From Rhynochetos jubatus (lineage: Eukaryota > Chordata > Aves > Eurypygiformes > Rhynochetidae), in assembly GCA_027574665.1 (NCBI GenBank), contig CM050655.1:1798001-1862000 (forward strand): 64,000 nucleotides of DNA. The letters are read 5' to 3'. This document shows positions 24,591 to 36,100 of the stretch, piece after piece. Below the pieces are notes generated by a model. The model was not told the DNA's origin and did no database searches. It saw nothing but the letters and a program-made list of their open reading frames with translations. Every line of letters begins with the position of its first letter. Position 1 is the stretch's first letter. A program made the translations under genes and the position numbers.

Positions 24591-27526
24591 GGTTAATGGA
24601 GTTAACATATGGAATGTCACAAACATTTAATCTCTCTTCCTTCTCATTTTCTTGTTTCCATCCTTCTGCCCTACCCCACCCTCTCCTCATTTCTCTGCAT
24701 TCTAGGGCAAAAACCACTTTTTCTGCTTTTTTCAGTGTTTCATCCATTTTCCTTCAGTGGTTTTCTCGTGTGTGTATAAATATACAGAGGTTTGGATGGT
24801 TTCAAGAGGAAGGCAAGTATCGCTTTGTGCTCTTCAGTAACTGAGTTAGCTCAGAGGTTGCAGGAGGACACAGGGCTCTATTTCCAGCTCTGCCCTATCT
24901 CTGGCTGACCCAGATCCTGAGGCGTAACATGGAATGTGTGTTTAGCTGTGTCGGAGATGACGGCCAGAGCTTGCCACCGCCTGAGCGCAGAGCCCAGAAA
25001 CACAGGGTTGCTTTGGGCTAGAAACCAGATGTGCAAGGTTTGAGTGCAACATGTGTCGTGGGGTCCATGGGAGGCTCATTCCTGTGTAGCAAAGAAGCGA
25101 CTGATGAGGTGGGTGGGTTAAATCCTGCTATAAAAGTATTTCCTAAAGAATTAAAGATCCTGGCATTGAACCAGATTATCCATGTGGAAGGATTTGTGAT
25201 GGTCCGTTATTATTTTCATGTATGCCTTTGCGGGTGGAGGGCTGGTACAAACCCACTTAAGAATAGAGTTGGAAGGTAGGTTTTCTGTTGCAGCGGTTCA
25301 AAAATAAGGTAGTATTCATCCCACTTCTGTTACAGGTGTTGCAGTACTTAAGGATTTAGACATTAGGATTGTGGCGTACAATAAGAAATGTGTGCTTGGG
25401 CTATCCCTGGTACCTGCGGAAAGCCTGCATCTGTAACTGCAGGTGCAGTTTTTGTTAAATTAGGATAGAAAATAGATGGTGATGTGTGGGTTTTGGTTTT
25501 TTTTCCTTTCTATAGAGTAATTTGAAAAAAATGGGCTGCTTCGGGATTTATGTAGTATGCAGGCAATTTTTTTTTCTCTCAAGCTGCATAAGTAGTTATT
25601 CAGGGTATGTGGGTGTTGCTTCACATACTGAACCCATCCTCTCTTTTTGTAGTAGTAATTCTGCTCACTCTGACTTTGCATTCACAGGACAATGTTTTCC
25701 ATCTGAGACTGACCTTGGAAACCTGTCTCAGAGCTCCACGAAACTCGTGAGCCTCTCTGTGCCTCAATCTTATGCTTACAGATATTTTGCATTTGCGTGT
25801 ATTTGTGTTCACAGCACAAACCCGTTTTTGTTGTTATATTTTAAAATGCCAGTGTGCTTGGCAGCGGAGCAGCTGCTTCTAAGGGGTGATCTCTGGTTTG
25901 GAGGCAAGGTTATCCTAGAGTGAAGGGTGTTGCTTGATAGCCTGTTCCTGTTATCCAGCTCGTCATTTGTGGCAGGCATTGCTCTTTCATTGCAAATTGG
26001 TGTGCAGAGGTGCTTTGCAAGTGCAGGACATCCAGTTATTGAGGTGTGGAGCGTTATTGTAAACAATAAAATGCATGTAGAGGAGGTGATGACTGTAGCA
26101 GTGACTCAGACCCTGCTGCTGCTAACAGTTTGTTCTGTAAATATGCAGGACGAGAGCTCCCGGCATTCATCCTCAGTATTTGGTCTCTCTGTAACTTCTG
26201 GTCACTGGGTGGGGTTTGGGGAATTCATTTGTGGGTTGGTTTCTAAAGCATTAAAACTTTAATCCTTAATAGCAGTCGATTTTTGTCCTGCTTAAGCGTG
26301 CACATGCATAATCAGCGTGCATCTCAGCATTGTTTTCCAAGGGAGAAAATGTCAGTGTTTTACCTTCAATCTGTGTTCATCCCTGGATCTCCCTCATTTT
26401 AACACTATATTTATTAATGGTTTTATCATCTCAACTTTTCTGGGGCATTTGGGAAGGATGCTTGGTGTTGCATCTGAAACAAACCTGCTGCCTCTGCAAG
26501 GGTTTGAAAATCTCCTAGGCTGCTGGCAAGGAGCTCCTTGCGGTTTCTGAAATGGCTGGTTATTTTGCTGATTTCTATAGTGACTGTTGCCTTGGCAGCA
26601 AAGGACCTTGCTTAGAGAATAAAAGCATTGTATAAACATGAGGAAAGCATGATTTGATTTGGGGAGACTTAGGTTTTCTTCGGTCAGGTTCCAAAGTGCT
26701 TTAGGAGGAGACTGGAGACAAAACTAGTTTCTGTAGGTCTTTTTTTGCTGTTTTAGGTGGATGTGGTGGTCTCATCAGCATTAATGCTTTCCGTTTGCAA
26801 GTTTAGAGATCATAGGGAATGGCATGTTAACCTGTAAGCCAGCTCTGGGGTCGTGGAGAGAGGTTACTGCTCTGTGGGCCCTGCAGCCATCCCAGACAAA
26901 CTCCCGTGTTGCCTGCCCTGGGCATGTCTCTTGCTTGCCCAGTGGTGAGCCCATGGAGTTGGAAATGAAATCTGAAACCGTGAGGTCCAATGAAAGTGCT
27001 TAGTTATCCTCCAAGCAGACCTAGAGACAGAAAAAGGCTGAGGTTTCTGCACCTTGGCCACCAAGTCAAGTGTGGAGCTGTAGCCAGCTGATCTTATTGC
27101 TGATTATCTTGTCCCTTAACCAGAGAGGTGGATGCTGCCACTGTCGGTCGTTATGCCCAACCACGTCACTGCAAAGTGATGCGTAAGAGAACAGATCTTG
27201 ATGTGCAAGGTTATGTAGTGCACTCTCAAATTCTTGTTTAACTGGCTGGCGTGGCTGTGGTCACGATATTACAACCCTCATGGTGCAGGTCGGCGTGGTG
27301 GTGGGAAATGTTCCCTGTCAGGAAAGCGGAAGAGGATCTGAAAGTTTTGAGTTAGTACTTGAATTGGGAACAGGGAGAAAAATGGTCATGTAAGCACGAG
27401 GGGGTAGGGTCTGCAGCCCTTGCTGGAGTTATTTCATCCTGCTTAGTTTTGTGGTGTGGGTATTTTGAGGTACTGGTTTTACATGGCATCATTGTCATAG
27501 AGCAGTTGGTATTACTATGATTAGTA

Positions 27527-27561
27527 ATTGTTATTTATAATTAGCATTGTTATTTATAATT
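27527..27561. repeat. Local tandem duplication, period 19
   Basis: ATTGTTATTTATAATT occurs twice, separated by AGC. Confidence 0.85.
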
Positions 27562-29001
27562 CGTTAACAGACCCAGGCTCCTTAATGAAGCAGATCTGCT
27601 GCAGATGGAGGGAGCGTTTTGGTTGCCTGGCCCAGGCTAACAACACGAATGAGAGCTCAGGAGCTTTGGGTGTGTGTCCATCCCCATGCCTTGCTGGGGC
27701 AGTGGGACCAATCAAAGCCAGTGGAAGTGGCCTGGCAGCAGCCGATGCCCATTCCCACCTTCTGTCTTCGGCTGTTGTGGACAGGAGAAGACCCTTCGTG
27801 GAAGCAGCAGGGTCAGCAAGGCCTGTTAGTCTCCCATATTGTTTCTGTGAAACCCGACTCAGCTTTCATGAACGTGCCATAGACAATGAGGTATTTTTAA
27901 TGTGACAAGCTGGAAGGTGTTAGTAAAGAAGCCTTTTTGCCTACTCCTCCCCTGTTCAACAAACAGTGAAATGGAGGTTTGAATGATAAATGTTCATTAG
28001 AAATTTCAGTTTTTCCTTGTTTTAACTCTCAACAAAAACAACTTCATGGCCTTGAATCTTTCCTCTAAGCATTCCTTCCATGAGTATCAGTTACTCTGCT
28101 TTTACAAAAGGTGCTCAGTAGTGATTTATGTGCTCGTGGTGTGATAGCAGTGGCCTGGGATTGCACCTGGCCAGCACTGCGCTCTTGTTTCCCAGAAACG
28201 TCCTCAGTGAGGACTGAAGCTTTCAGCTCAGTAGCTTCTCTCTCCATGGTGAACCCCACGCCATCGTGGGCCATCCGCAGAGGCTGACATGGGGTGAAAG
28301 CATGTGCCTCTGTGTGTGAGGTGGGATTTCCCTTTTTTAAAACAAAGGCTTTGCGGAGATACTTTATATTTTATTTTATATTCTGTAAAGACACAAGAAT
28401 TGGAGCTGAGCGATCTTTATTCTTCTGCATGGTACCTTTAATAGCATTACTGATGGTGAGTTTAAAGCACAAGCAAGTTTCAGAACTGATGGGTAGTTTT
28501 TAGCTGTCGTGCCAAAGCCTGCAGTTTTACTGCAAGACACGCACGTATGCTATTTCTCATAACATTGCCAGGCCAGGTATCATGGGGTTACACCAGCATA
28601 TTATGACTCCTGTGGCAGTATCAGAATAGTGTTTGCAGCTGGCAACAGATTTTTCTTCTTTTAGGCTCCACACAGAGCTCATCTTAAAACCTACTAGCTT
28701 AACCGCGGCAGGAGGAGATACATGTGTGTGGTAGGTCTTTGGGATCTTGAGCCATGCAGGAGGTTTACCGTATGTTGTCAGGGGCTGGACAGAGAGGCTG
28801 GTAGGTCAGGAGGATAATGGTTAGAGGTCCACTTTCCTCTGAGCATTTTTGGAAACTGATTCAGTCACTCCAGCATTTAAAATTAAACCACGACAAATGG
28901 AAACGGTTTAATGTTGCCCCACCTCGTGGTTGGTGTACACAGAGTGCTCTGACAACCCCAAGTCATGCTGAATTTGTAAAGCAAAGCTTGGAGAGGCAGG
29001 T

Positions 29002-29053
29002 GGTGTTCTGACAGGATTAAAAGTGTTGCCCAGGTGTTCTGACAGGATTAAAA
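29002..29053. repeat. Local duplication, period 31
   Basis: A 21-base string beginning GGTGTTCTGACAGG occurs identically at 29002-29022 and 29033-29053. Confidence 0.9.
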
Positions 29054-29722
29054 AATGAATAATTTAAGCTTTATCAAGATTGTAAGGTGCTACCCTTGGA
29101 AACAGCAAGCTCATAGAGGAGTCTGTTAGTTGTGAATTTGATGCTGTACAGTTCCTGGTCCTGCAGCTCATGGATTTCAACCTGTTTTGCCCCTAGGCCA
29201 CGTGTGAAAGTGTGTTGCCTTTTCTTTTGCATAGCGACTGATTCCTTGAGCTGTGAATTGCTGGTGCATCGCTTGAGACAAATATTGTTGACATCAAAAA
29301 GGTGATGATGTTTCCATCTCCTTGGTCTGCAGCGAGCTTCTCAAGCCACAGGCATTAGTGACATCACCCTGAATGCACAGACTGAGGCCGAGTGGGGAGC
29401 CAGAGGCAGAATGTCTTCGCAGAACGGCTGGTGACGCCAACTCGCCCCAGCACTGAGCAAGGTTCATGCTGGTGCCAGATGCAGGGTTTCAGGTGCCCTG
29501 TGATAATGTGACTGCAGAGTACAGCAGAGACCAGTATGGTGAAGAGCTGAGCTGCTCCTTCAGTCAGTCCTGGAGGAGTTTCTAATGTGGGTTAACATGC
29601 ATAATTCAATCCGTACTTTTTTTCCATGTTCAGAGCTGTGTAACTAAATACCGATTTGCTAAACAACTTGAATAAGGAAGTGATCTGTGGCTAAAAGCCT
29701 TCCTCAGTACATATAATCCTCC

Positions 29723-29751
29723 AGAAAGAAAGGAAGGAAGAAAGGAAGAAA
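29723..29751. repeat. GGAA/GAAA purine microsatellite
   Basis: AAAGAAAGGAAGGAAG followed by further GAAA units. Confidence 0.75.
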
Positions 29752-31189
29752 ATGGAGCTGTATTCTGTCTTCTGCTGTTTTAAAACAGTGCAGATATTCG
29801 GAAGGGGGAATATTCATCTTCATCCCCGTTCACTCCACGGATTTAAATAGGTGCTTATGCATGGTGTAGTGAGAGTTGGTGCACACAAAGTACTGCCAGC
29901 CCTTCATCCAAACCTTTTTCATCTCTCGCTTACCAGACCTTGTTCATTCCACAGAGAAACAGATTAAATGCTGCACCTTCTGTCTCTTGCTTAGTTTGGA
30001 GTTAACAGGTTAAAACTATATTTATGTGCAGCATGGTCATGTTTTGCACAGGAATACAGCTCTGTATCCGTTTTGTACCACTTCTACTCAAATCGTGCCA
30101 GTAGTGTAGAATATTTTGCTTTTCCTCAGTGGTAACTTTGCTCCCTGCAATGAAACACAAACATCTGGTAGCTTGTAAGAGGCTGAAATTCTTCTTTAAG
30201 CTTGTAAAGGCATGATATGACTTCTGAAAATATGAAGGGTGGGATTCCCTTCCCCACCCCCCTGCTGTCACTTTCTTCAGGCCACTTTGTGTTTACAGTG
30301 CTGCAGCCTCCTGCAGAAAGGACTTGGGCCGTGGGATGGCAGGCTGGAGATGGGCATCCTCACTGTTTGCTTCTCTTTGCTCTGGAGAGGACCTTTTTTG
30401 TTTGTATAAACATCTCAAACTTGGGAATTTGTTGGTGACTTGTTGGTGTCACGTGATAGCCACCTGATGCTGGGGATTTTGCTGCCCATGTCTTGGAAAT
30501 GCAGGAGGAGGTTCAAGCAAGTAACACCTGCTTTCATGTGATTTTTGTATCTGAAGTGACCAGCTTTTCTAAGCTTTTTAATCTATTTTAGTAGTTAATT
30601 GGGTGTAGAAGTTTGTTATCTAGTTCCTTTTTTTTTTCAATTTTATTTTCATTTTTCTACTGGTTCCTTTTGGCTGATGACAAATATTTATTTGAATATA
30701 TACAGTATGTATTTGAACATATAGCAGTATACTATAGAAACCATAAAATTTACCTTGAAGAGCTGCTAAAAACCTGCTAGAGTCCTGCAAACCTATCTGC
30801 TTCTGTTTGATGCTCAAACAGGTGAGCCTGAACATAATCTTCCTGCTGAAGTTTTATCCAGAGAGTGTAACTTTGCTTGTCTCCATTTTTGTGTGTGTGT
30901 GTTGCTGACTTGTAGAAAAGAATTTGATACGGCACACTAGCTATTTTTTCCACACTGAAAAAAACCAGGCTTCCCATTCAATAACTAGATGCAACACATT
31001 CAATTAGGATATCAGTCTGTAAGGGGGGAGGTTTCTGACATGAGTAATACTGAACATTTTCTCTGTACATCCTTAAGTCTATTAGCATTATGGTTTTAAG
31101 AGCAGTTTGGGTACTGGTTATGGACCAAAGCTGCATAATACTAGAAAATTTAATAAATATAGAGCAGGAAGAAGTCCTTCCCGTAGCTG

Positions 31190-32086
31190 CAAGGTGGTGG
31201 TTTATGATACAAAGCTGTTAATGGTGCAGTCAACATGCTGGAAGGAAGGGATGCCATCCAGAGGGACCTGGACAGGCTGGAGAGGTGGGCCACTGCCAAC
31301 CTCATGGAGTTCAGCAAGGCCAAGTGGAAGGTCCTGCACCTGGGTCGGGGCAGTCCCAACACAAGGACAGGCTGGGTGGAGAATAGATTGGGAGCAGCCC
31401 TGAGGAGAAGGACTTGGGGGTACTGGTGGATGAGAAGCTGAACATGAGCCGGCCGTGTGTGCTGACAGCCCAGAAAACCAATCATATTCTGGGCTGTATC
31501 AAGAGAAGTGTGGCCAGCACATCGAGGGAGGGGATTCTCCCCCTCTACTCTGCTCTTATGAGACCCCACCTGGAGTTCTGTGCCCAGCTCTGGGGCCCTC
31601 AGCATAAGAAGGATATCGACCAGTTGGAAGAAGTCCAGAGGAGGCCACGGAGATGCTCCGAGGGCTGGAGCCCCTCTCCTATGGGGACAGGCTGGGAGAG
31701 TTGGGCTTGTTCAGCCTGGAGAAGGGAAGGCTCTGGGGAGACCTTATTGCAGCCTTCCAGTACCTGAAGGGGGCCTACAAAGAAGCTGGGGTGGGGGCTT
31801 TTTACAAGGGCCTGTAGTGACAGGACAAGGGGTAATGGGTTTAAATTGAAAGTGGGGAGATTTAGATTGGATATCAGGAAGAACTCCTTCCCAGAGAGGA
31901 TGGTGAGGCACTGGGACAGGTTGCCCAGAGAAGCTGTGGATGCCCCATCCCTGGGAGTGTCCAAAGCCAGGCTGGATGAGGCTTGGAGCAACCTGGTCTA
32001 GTGGAGGGTGTCTCTGCCCATGGCAGGGGGGTTGGGACTATGTGATCTTTAAAGTCCCTTCCAACCCTAACTGTTCTATGATTCTG
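31190..32086 (+). mobile_element. CR1 LINE 3' fragment, plus strand (copy C)
   Basis: About 0.9 kb. Translation gives the C-terminal third of the CR1 reverse transcriptase in broken frames: DTKL at the truncated 5' end, then [27 protein letters not shown], RPHLEFCAQLWGPQ and the RHWDRLPREAVDAPSL-type end. It ends with the GATCTTTAAAGTCCCTTCC block and TTCTATGATTCTG at 32073-32086. The 5' truncation falls in the catalytic FADD box. It stops only about 200 bp before the SGMS1 exon that carries the start codon. Confidence 0.94.
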
Positions 32087-32285
32087 ATGCTCTTGAGAAA
32101 TCAGTAGCAAGCGTGGAAAGGACAGTGCTGTGTGCATATGGCCAGTGCTCAAATCAGCTAGTCTTTCCCATGCCAGAGTGTAGCTATTCTTTTGCAGTCA
32201 TTTTGTCTTTAAACATGAATTGCAGACTATTGGTAAATGCTGTCGTAATAACTGCCTTGGTTTTTTGGTTTGTTTTGCTCCCCAG

Positions 32286-32505
32286 GAAGAAGAATGCCAA
32301 CGCGAATATGAAGTGAACCATTTCCTATGCTTACCACAGCACCTGGGTGCTTGTATTGGATGGTTAGAGTCAGGGACTTGCCTCTTGTCAAATTGCTTCC
32401 TCGGACAAGATGAAGCCAAGGAGGAGCTTTCTGACACGCTTGAGTCGCAGTGACTGCTGCCCAATTTAAAACGGATGTCAGACTGTGCCCTGGCTGCCTG
32501 GCGCG
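32286..32505 (+). other. SGMS1: SGMS1 5'UTR part of the first coding exon, with upstream AUGs
   Basis: A pyrimidine-rich stretch ending CTCCCCAG at 32285 makes a good splice acceptor, so this exon probably starts at 32286. The 220-base leader contains four upstream ATGs: 32294 (5 codons, stop 32309-32311), 32308 (2 codons, overlapping the previous stop), 32410 (19 codons, stop 32467-32469) and 32475 (23 codons, stop 32544-32546, overlapping the main start out of frame). The first three have A at -3. This layout predicts reduced or regulated initiation. The acceptor position is inferred. Confidence 0.6.
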
Positions 32506-33128
32506 ATGAAAGAAGTGGTGTTGTGGTCACCCGAGGAGGTGACTAATTGGCTAATGGAAAATGCTGTGCCAGAGTATTGTGAGCCGTTGAAGAGCTTCAC
32601 CGGACAGGATTTGATCAACCTTACGGAGGAGGATTTTAAGAAGACGCCTCTCTCCCGAGTGTCTTCCGACAGTGGACAGCGGCTATTGCACATGATCGAA
32701 ACTTTAAAAATGGCTCACCACATCGAGGCTCACAAAAACGGACACGTCAATGGGCACATCCGCGTCAGCATGAGCAACGCCACGCACGAGAATGGCTTTA
32801 GCAGTAAAATGAAGCTGAACGGGATGCCAAATGGGTATAAGAAGGAGATGATAAAGATCCCTATGCCAGAGCCAGAGCGCTCACAGTATCCTATGGAATG
32901 GGGCAAGACTTTCCTGGCTTTTATTTATGCACTTTTTTGTTTCGTCTTTACCACAGTGACTATCTCAGTCGTTCATGAACGAGTGCCTCCCAAGGAGGTG
33001 CAGCCTCCCCTACCAGATGCATTTTTTGATCGCTTTGATCGGGTGCAATGGGCTTTTTCTATTTGTGAAATCAACGGCATGATCCTTGTAGGACTCTGGT
33101 TTGTTCAGTGGCTGCTCTTAAAATACAA
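32506..33128 (+). CDS. SGMS1: SGMS1 coding exon 1 (SAM domain, first membrane spans)
   Basis: The ATG at 32506 begins MKEVVLWSPEEV, matching the family start, with G at -3. An in-frame GTG seven codons upstream is not a believable start. The exon encodes residues 1-207 plus two bases: the SAM domain, a linker with NGMPNGYKKEMIKIPMPE, the first hydrophobic span (FLAFIYALFCFVFTT), the VHERVPPKEVQPPLPD loop and the second span ending LLLKYK. It ends at the strong donor GTAAGT at 33129, phase 2. Confidence 0.96.
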
Positions 33129-36100
33129 GTAAGTAAAACCTTTTGAAAACTGAGAGCTGGAGTATACTTCTGACAGCTTCTGGAGCTCAGAAGCTGGTTT
33201 ATGTCCAAATAAAATGACGTTTCTGGGGTTCTTTCTGACTTTGGTTTCCCAAACTGAAATAGCTAACATGCCATAGGCTCTGCAGTTTGTGTGGGCTGCT
33301 TCTGCAAAGGGAGAAGTTCAGTCCCACTGCTCCATCAGAAACTGAGAAATAGCCCTGGTTGTCTTTGCCTGCATGATTAACTTGACCTCTTTTCCTTTGT
33401 GAAAAGCCGTGAGTTTGATATAATGATGTTCTTAACTCAGTTGCCTGTCCTGTCTGCTTAGAGGGAGTACAGCTCATACTGCTGTCAGCTTGGGGTTGAT
33501 TTAGTGTCTCCGTAGTTTGCCTGATGTAAAGACCTACCTGAAGATTATGGCACTTTTGAACAAAACCAACAGGCAGTGGCTTAGTCTGTGCACCTGAACA
33601 GTGCTGTGTGAAAAAGTGTTGAAGTACATTTTCTGCTTGACATTAGATGGGATGGGTATTGTCAAACACAAAGTGAGGCAAAAGCTATTCATAAAGTATG
33701 CAAAAGCATAGATATGCAATAAATTTGCAAGGTCTTAGTGGTTGTCTGCCTCCTTGCTCATTCTGGTCAGAACTGCAAGGGTAAATTTGCTTGCCCTCTA
33801 CAGAGAGCCTGCGGGTGCTTCACACAGGGTATTTGTACTGCCATAAATCTGCACCGTGGGCTGCCTTACCAGGAATGTCTGATGTAAACCATGTGTTTGT
33901 GCTGCCATGGCTGGGAGTGAAGTGTTCAGAGGCAAGTGGTTTTAGGCATTATGAGGTGGCATACAACCTTTCTTTTCAAAAACCAGGCACAAGCATGTCC
34001 CCACAGCTTCCCAGCCCAAAGAAGGTCTCCCCTTCTCCTCTGCTAATACAACATCTCATTCTTTGCCTGTATTGACTCTTTTGTTGACTCCTATGTAGGA
34101 AACTGTGGAAGGAACGTAATTGGGGCTCCACTGTGTGAAATACAAGGTCCTTTGCTTCACAGGACTTTGTAATGACCTTAGAATTAGAGATTTTCCTTTT
34201 AAAAGAAATAAAAACAGAGGCCAATGGATCACTCGCCCTTATAATGGAGAAAAACGTTAAAACTTAAATGTAAGCATGTGGTTCACCGGCTTCATAAGGC
34301 ACAGGCAGCTTGAAAAAAGAGAATTTCTCAGCTGGGGCAAGATACCTGTGTGAAACACAGCTGTGGATTGCCACAGGGATGTGAGAAATGTTTAGGTAAT
34401 CCACAAGATTAGATGATAGTTTATTCATCTTTTCTGCTTCTTTATGCCACTTAAAATTTCAGCTGATAAACTACATTAAAATGTTGGTATGCTTTTACAG
34501 AGATGGCATTCCTTAAATGAAATGGTTATTGTTATTACAGGATCCTAAAAAACTATGGAACTGGTTTTGTGGGGTTTTGGGTTTGTTTTTTCTAAATGGG
34601 CACGTATGGACAGGACAAAGGATTTATCCCAGCTTGGCCTTTGTTTTGTTTATGGCTGTAAGCTTCAGTGTCACTCTTACGTCAGTAGTTGCCGTGCTAC
34701 CAACAGCGTTCCAGCTTCCGTCCCCACTGTTCCAGCTGCCTATGGTGAACATGGGAGACCATTAACTTCCTTGGGGTCTCTGAGTATAAACGTTCACAAC
34801 CAAGGGAAACACCTAGAGAAGGTTACGTGGGATTGCTCTCAAGAATGGGGTGTCAGGTTAATAGAGCAATATGAGGGATCAAACACCCTGTGATGAAGCT
34901 CATCAGAGCCTTTCAGTAAGGACAGCAGAAGAAAATTTCTTGAGGATTTCAAAGCAGTTGGGTTGACTCGACAATAAAATATCGTGGTATTGTTGATAGG
35001 TGCAAAGAATCCCCCCCCCACCCCGCCCCCATTCACTTTGTTGCATTCATATTTACTCGCTTTAGAAAGACTCTTTCTGGTGTTAGGGGAAGATGTCAGG
35101 GAGCTGCATAGCTTTCCAGTATCAGCCCTGGAATAGCTGGTCAGTGCTGGTGAGTGTGTGTACTGGTCACATAATGCATCAGAGGCCAAGTCTTATGTCA
35201 GTGATGCCAAAGTCTGAGAGGCCCAAGCTGTTGGTAAGCAGCAGAAAAGGAGGAATGAAGAGGTGCTTACATTGAGGCGGCTTTTCCTGGAGGACCTCAT
35301 TCTTGTGGCTTTGGATGATGAACCACTAGGTGCTATCAAAACAGTTGAATCACTTTTGTGGTGTGGGTTATCACATCCCTTTGAAACTAAATTCCCTCTG
35401 TCTGTTCTTGAACTAAGCCAGCTAGGCCTTCCTCACTTCTCTGACCACTGATGGTATCAGCCATTGCCACGCTCCGTACGAGATCTTATGATGAGAAGTG
35501 AAGCCAGCTGGTTGCTGGGCAGGATGAGGCCTGGTTCCTCGCCTACTCAGATGACAGAGACACACTTGGAGACATCTGTAGTATAAGCTCAGGGTCACTG
35601 GTGAGCCAGCACTGTTGTTGCCTGTGAGCTGAATTGCAGCCAGTGGCTGGGTTGAACCTTTGACTGAAGGAGGCAGCTACACAGTTTCAGACTTTTGGAA
35701 ACATTTTCTTTGCCAAGCAGTGAAATTCCTATTACTTATGCTACCAGATAAGTAATTTATTTGCTGATAACCTGACTTCATCCAAGCAGAGTCTGCTGTT
35801 CTCTCAGACACTGAAGGATGATAAGTCATTCATTATACTATGGATCATTCAGGTCTTCCTTGTTTAGTCCAGGGATTGCATGAAGACATTGAGTAGGACC
35901 TGTGTGTTGTCTTTTTTGGACTGCACAGTTGGGGCCAAAATGGACGAGGGTGTTGAGTGTCTGTCCAGCTGACCACAGTGCAGGGTTTCTGTTGGCCCCT
36001 GTTGCTGCTTTTTTGCCTGAAAATCAATTTTTCCTTCAGGTAGAGACTGGAGTTTCTGTCTGACTTCAGGGCAAGGCACTAGATTTGGTGCGAGGAAGTC

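Larger units (their letters stand above)
22751..31185. other. Non-coding DNA, probably SGMS1 5' intron
   Basis: About 8.4 kb with no supportable exon. It holds an A/C-rich low-complexity tract at 24440-24590, a period-19 duplication at 27527-27561, a period-31 duplication at 29002-29053 and a GGAA/GAAA purine tract at 29723-29751. Confidence 0.5.

Noticed and set aside
24846..24875. tRNA-like A box (TAGCTCAGAGGT), also near 36457
   Set aside because: No B box (GTTCGANNC) at the right distance and no cloverleaf could be drawn.
32485..32505. Seven-codon N-terminal extension of SGMS1 (PWLPGA before MKEVV)
   Set aside because: It would begin at GTG, and the family starts at the MKEVV methionine.
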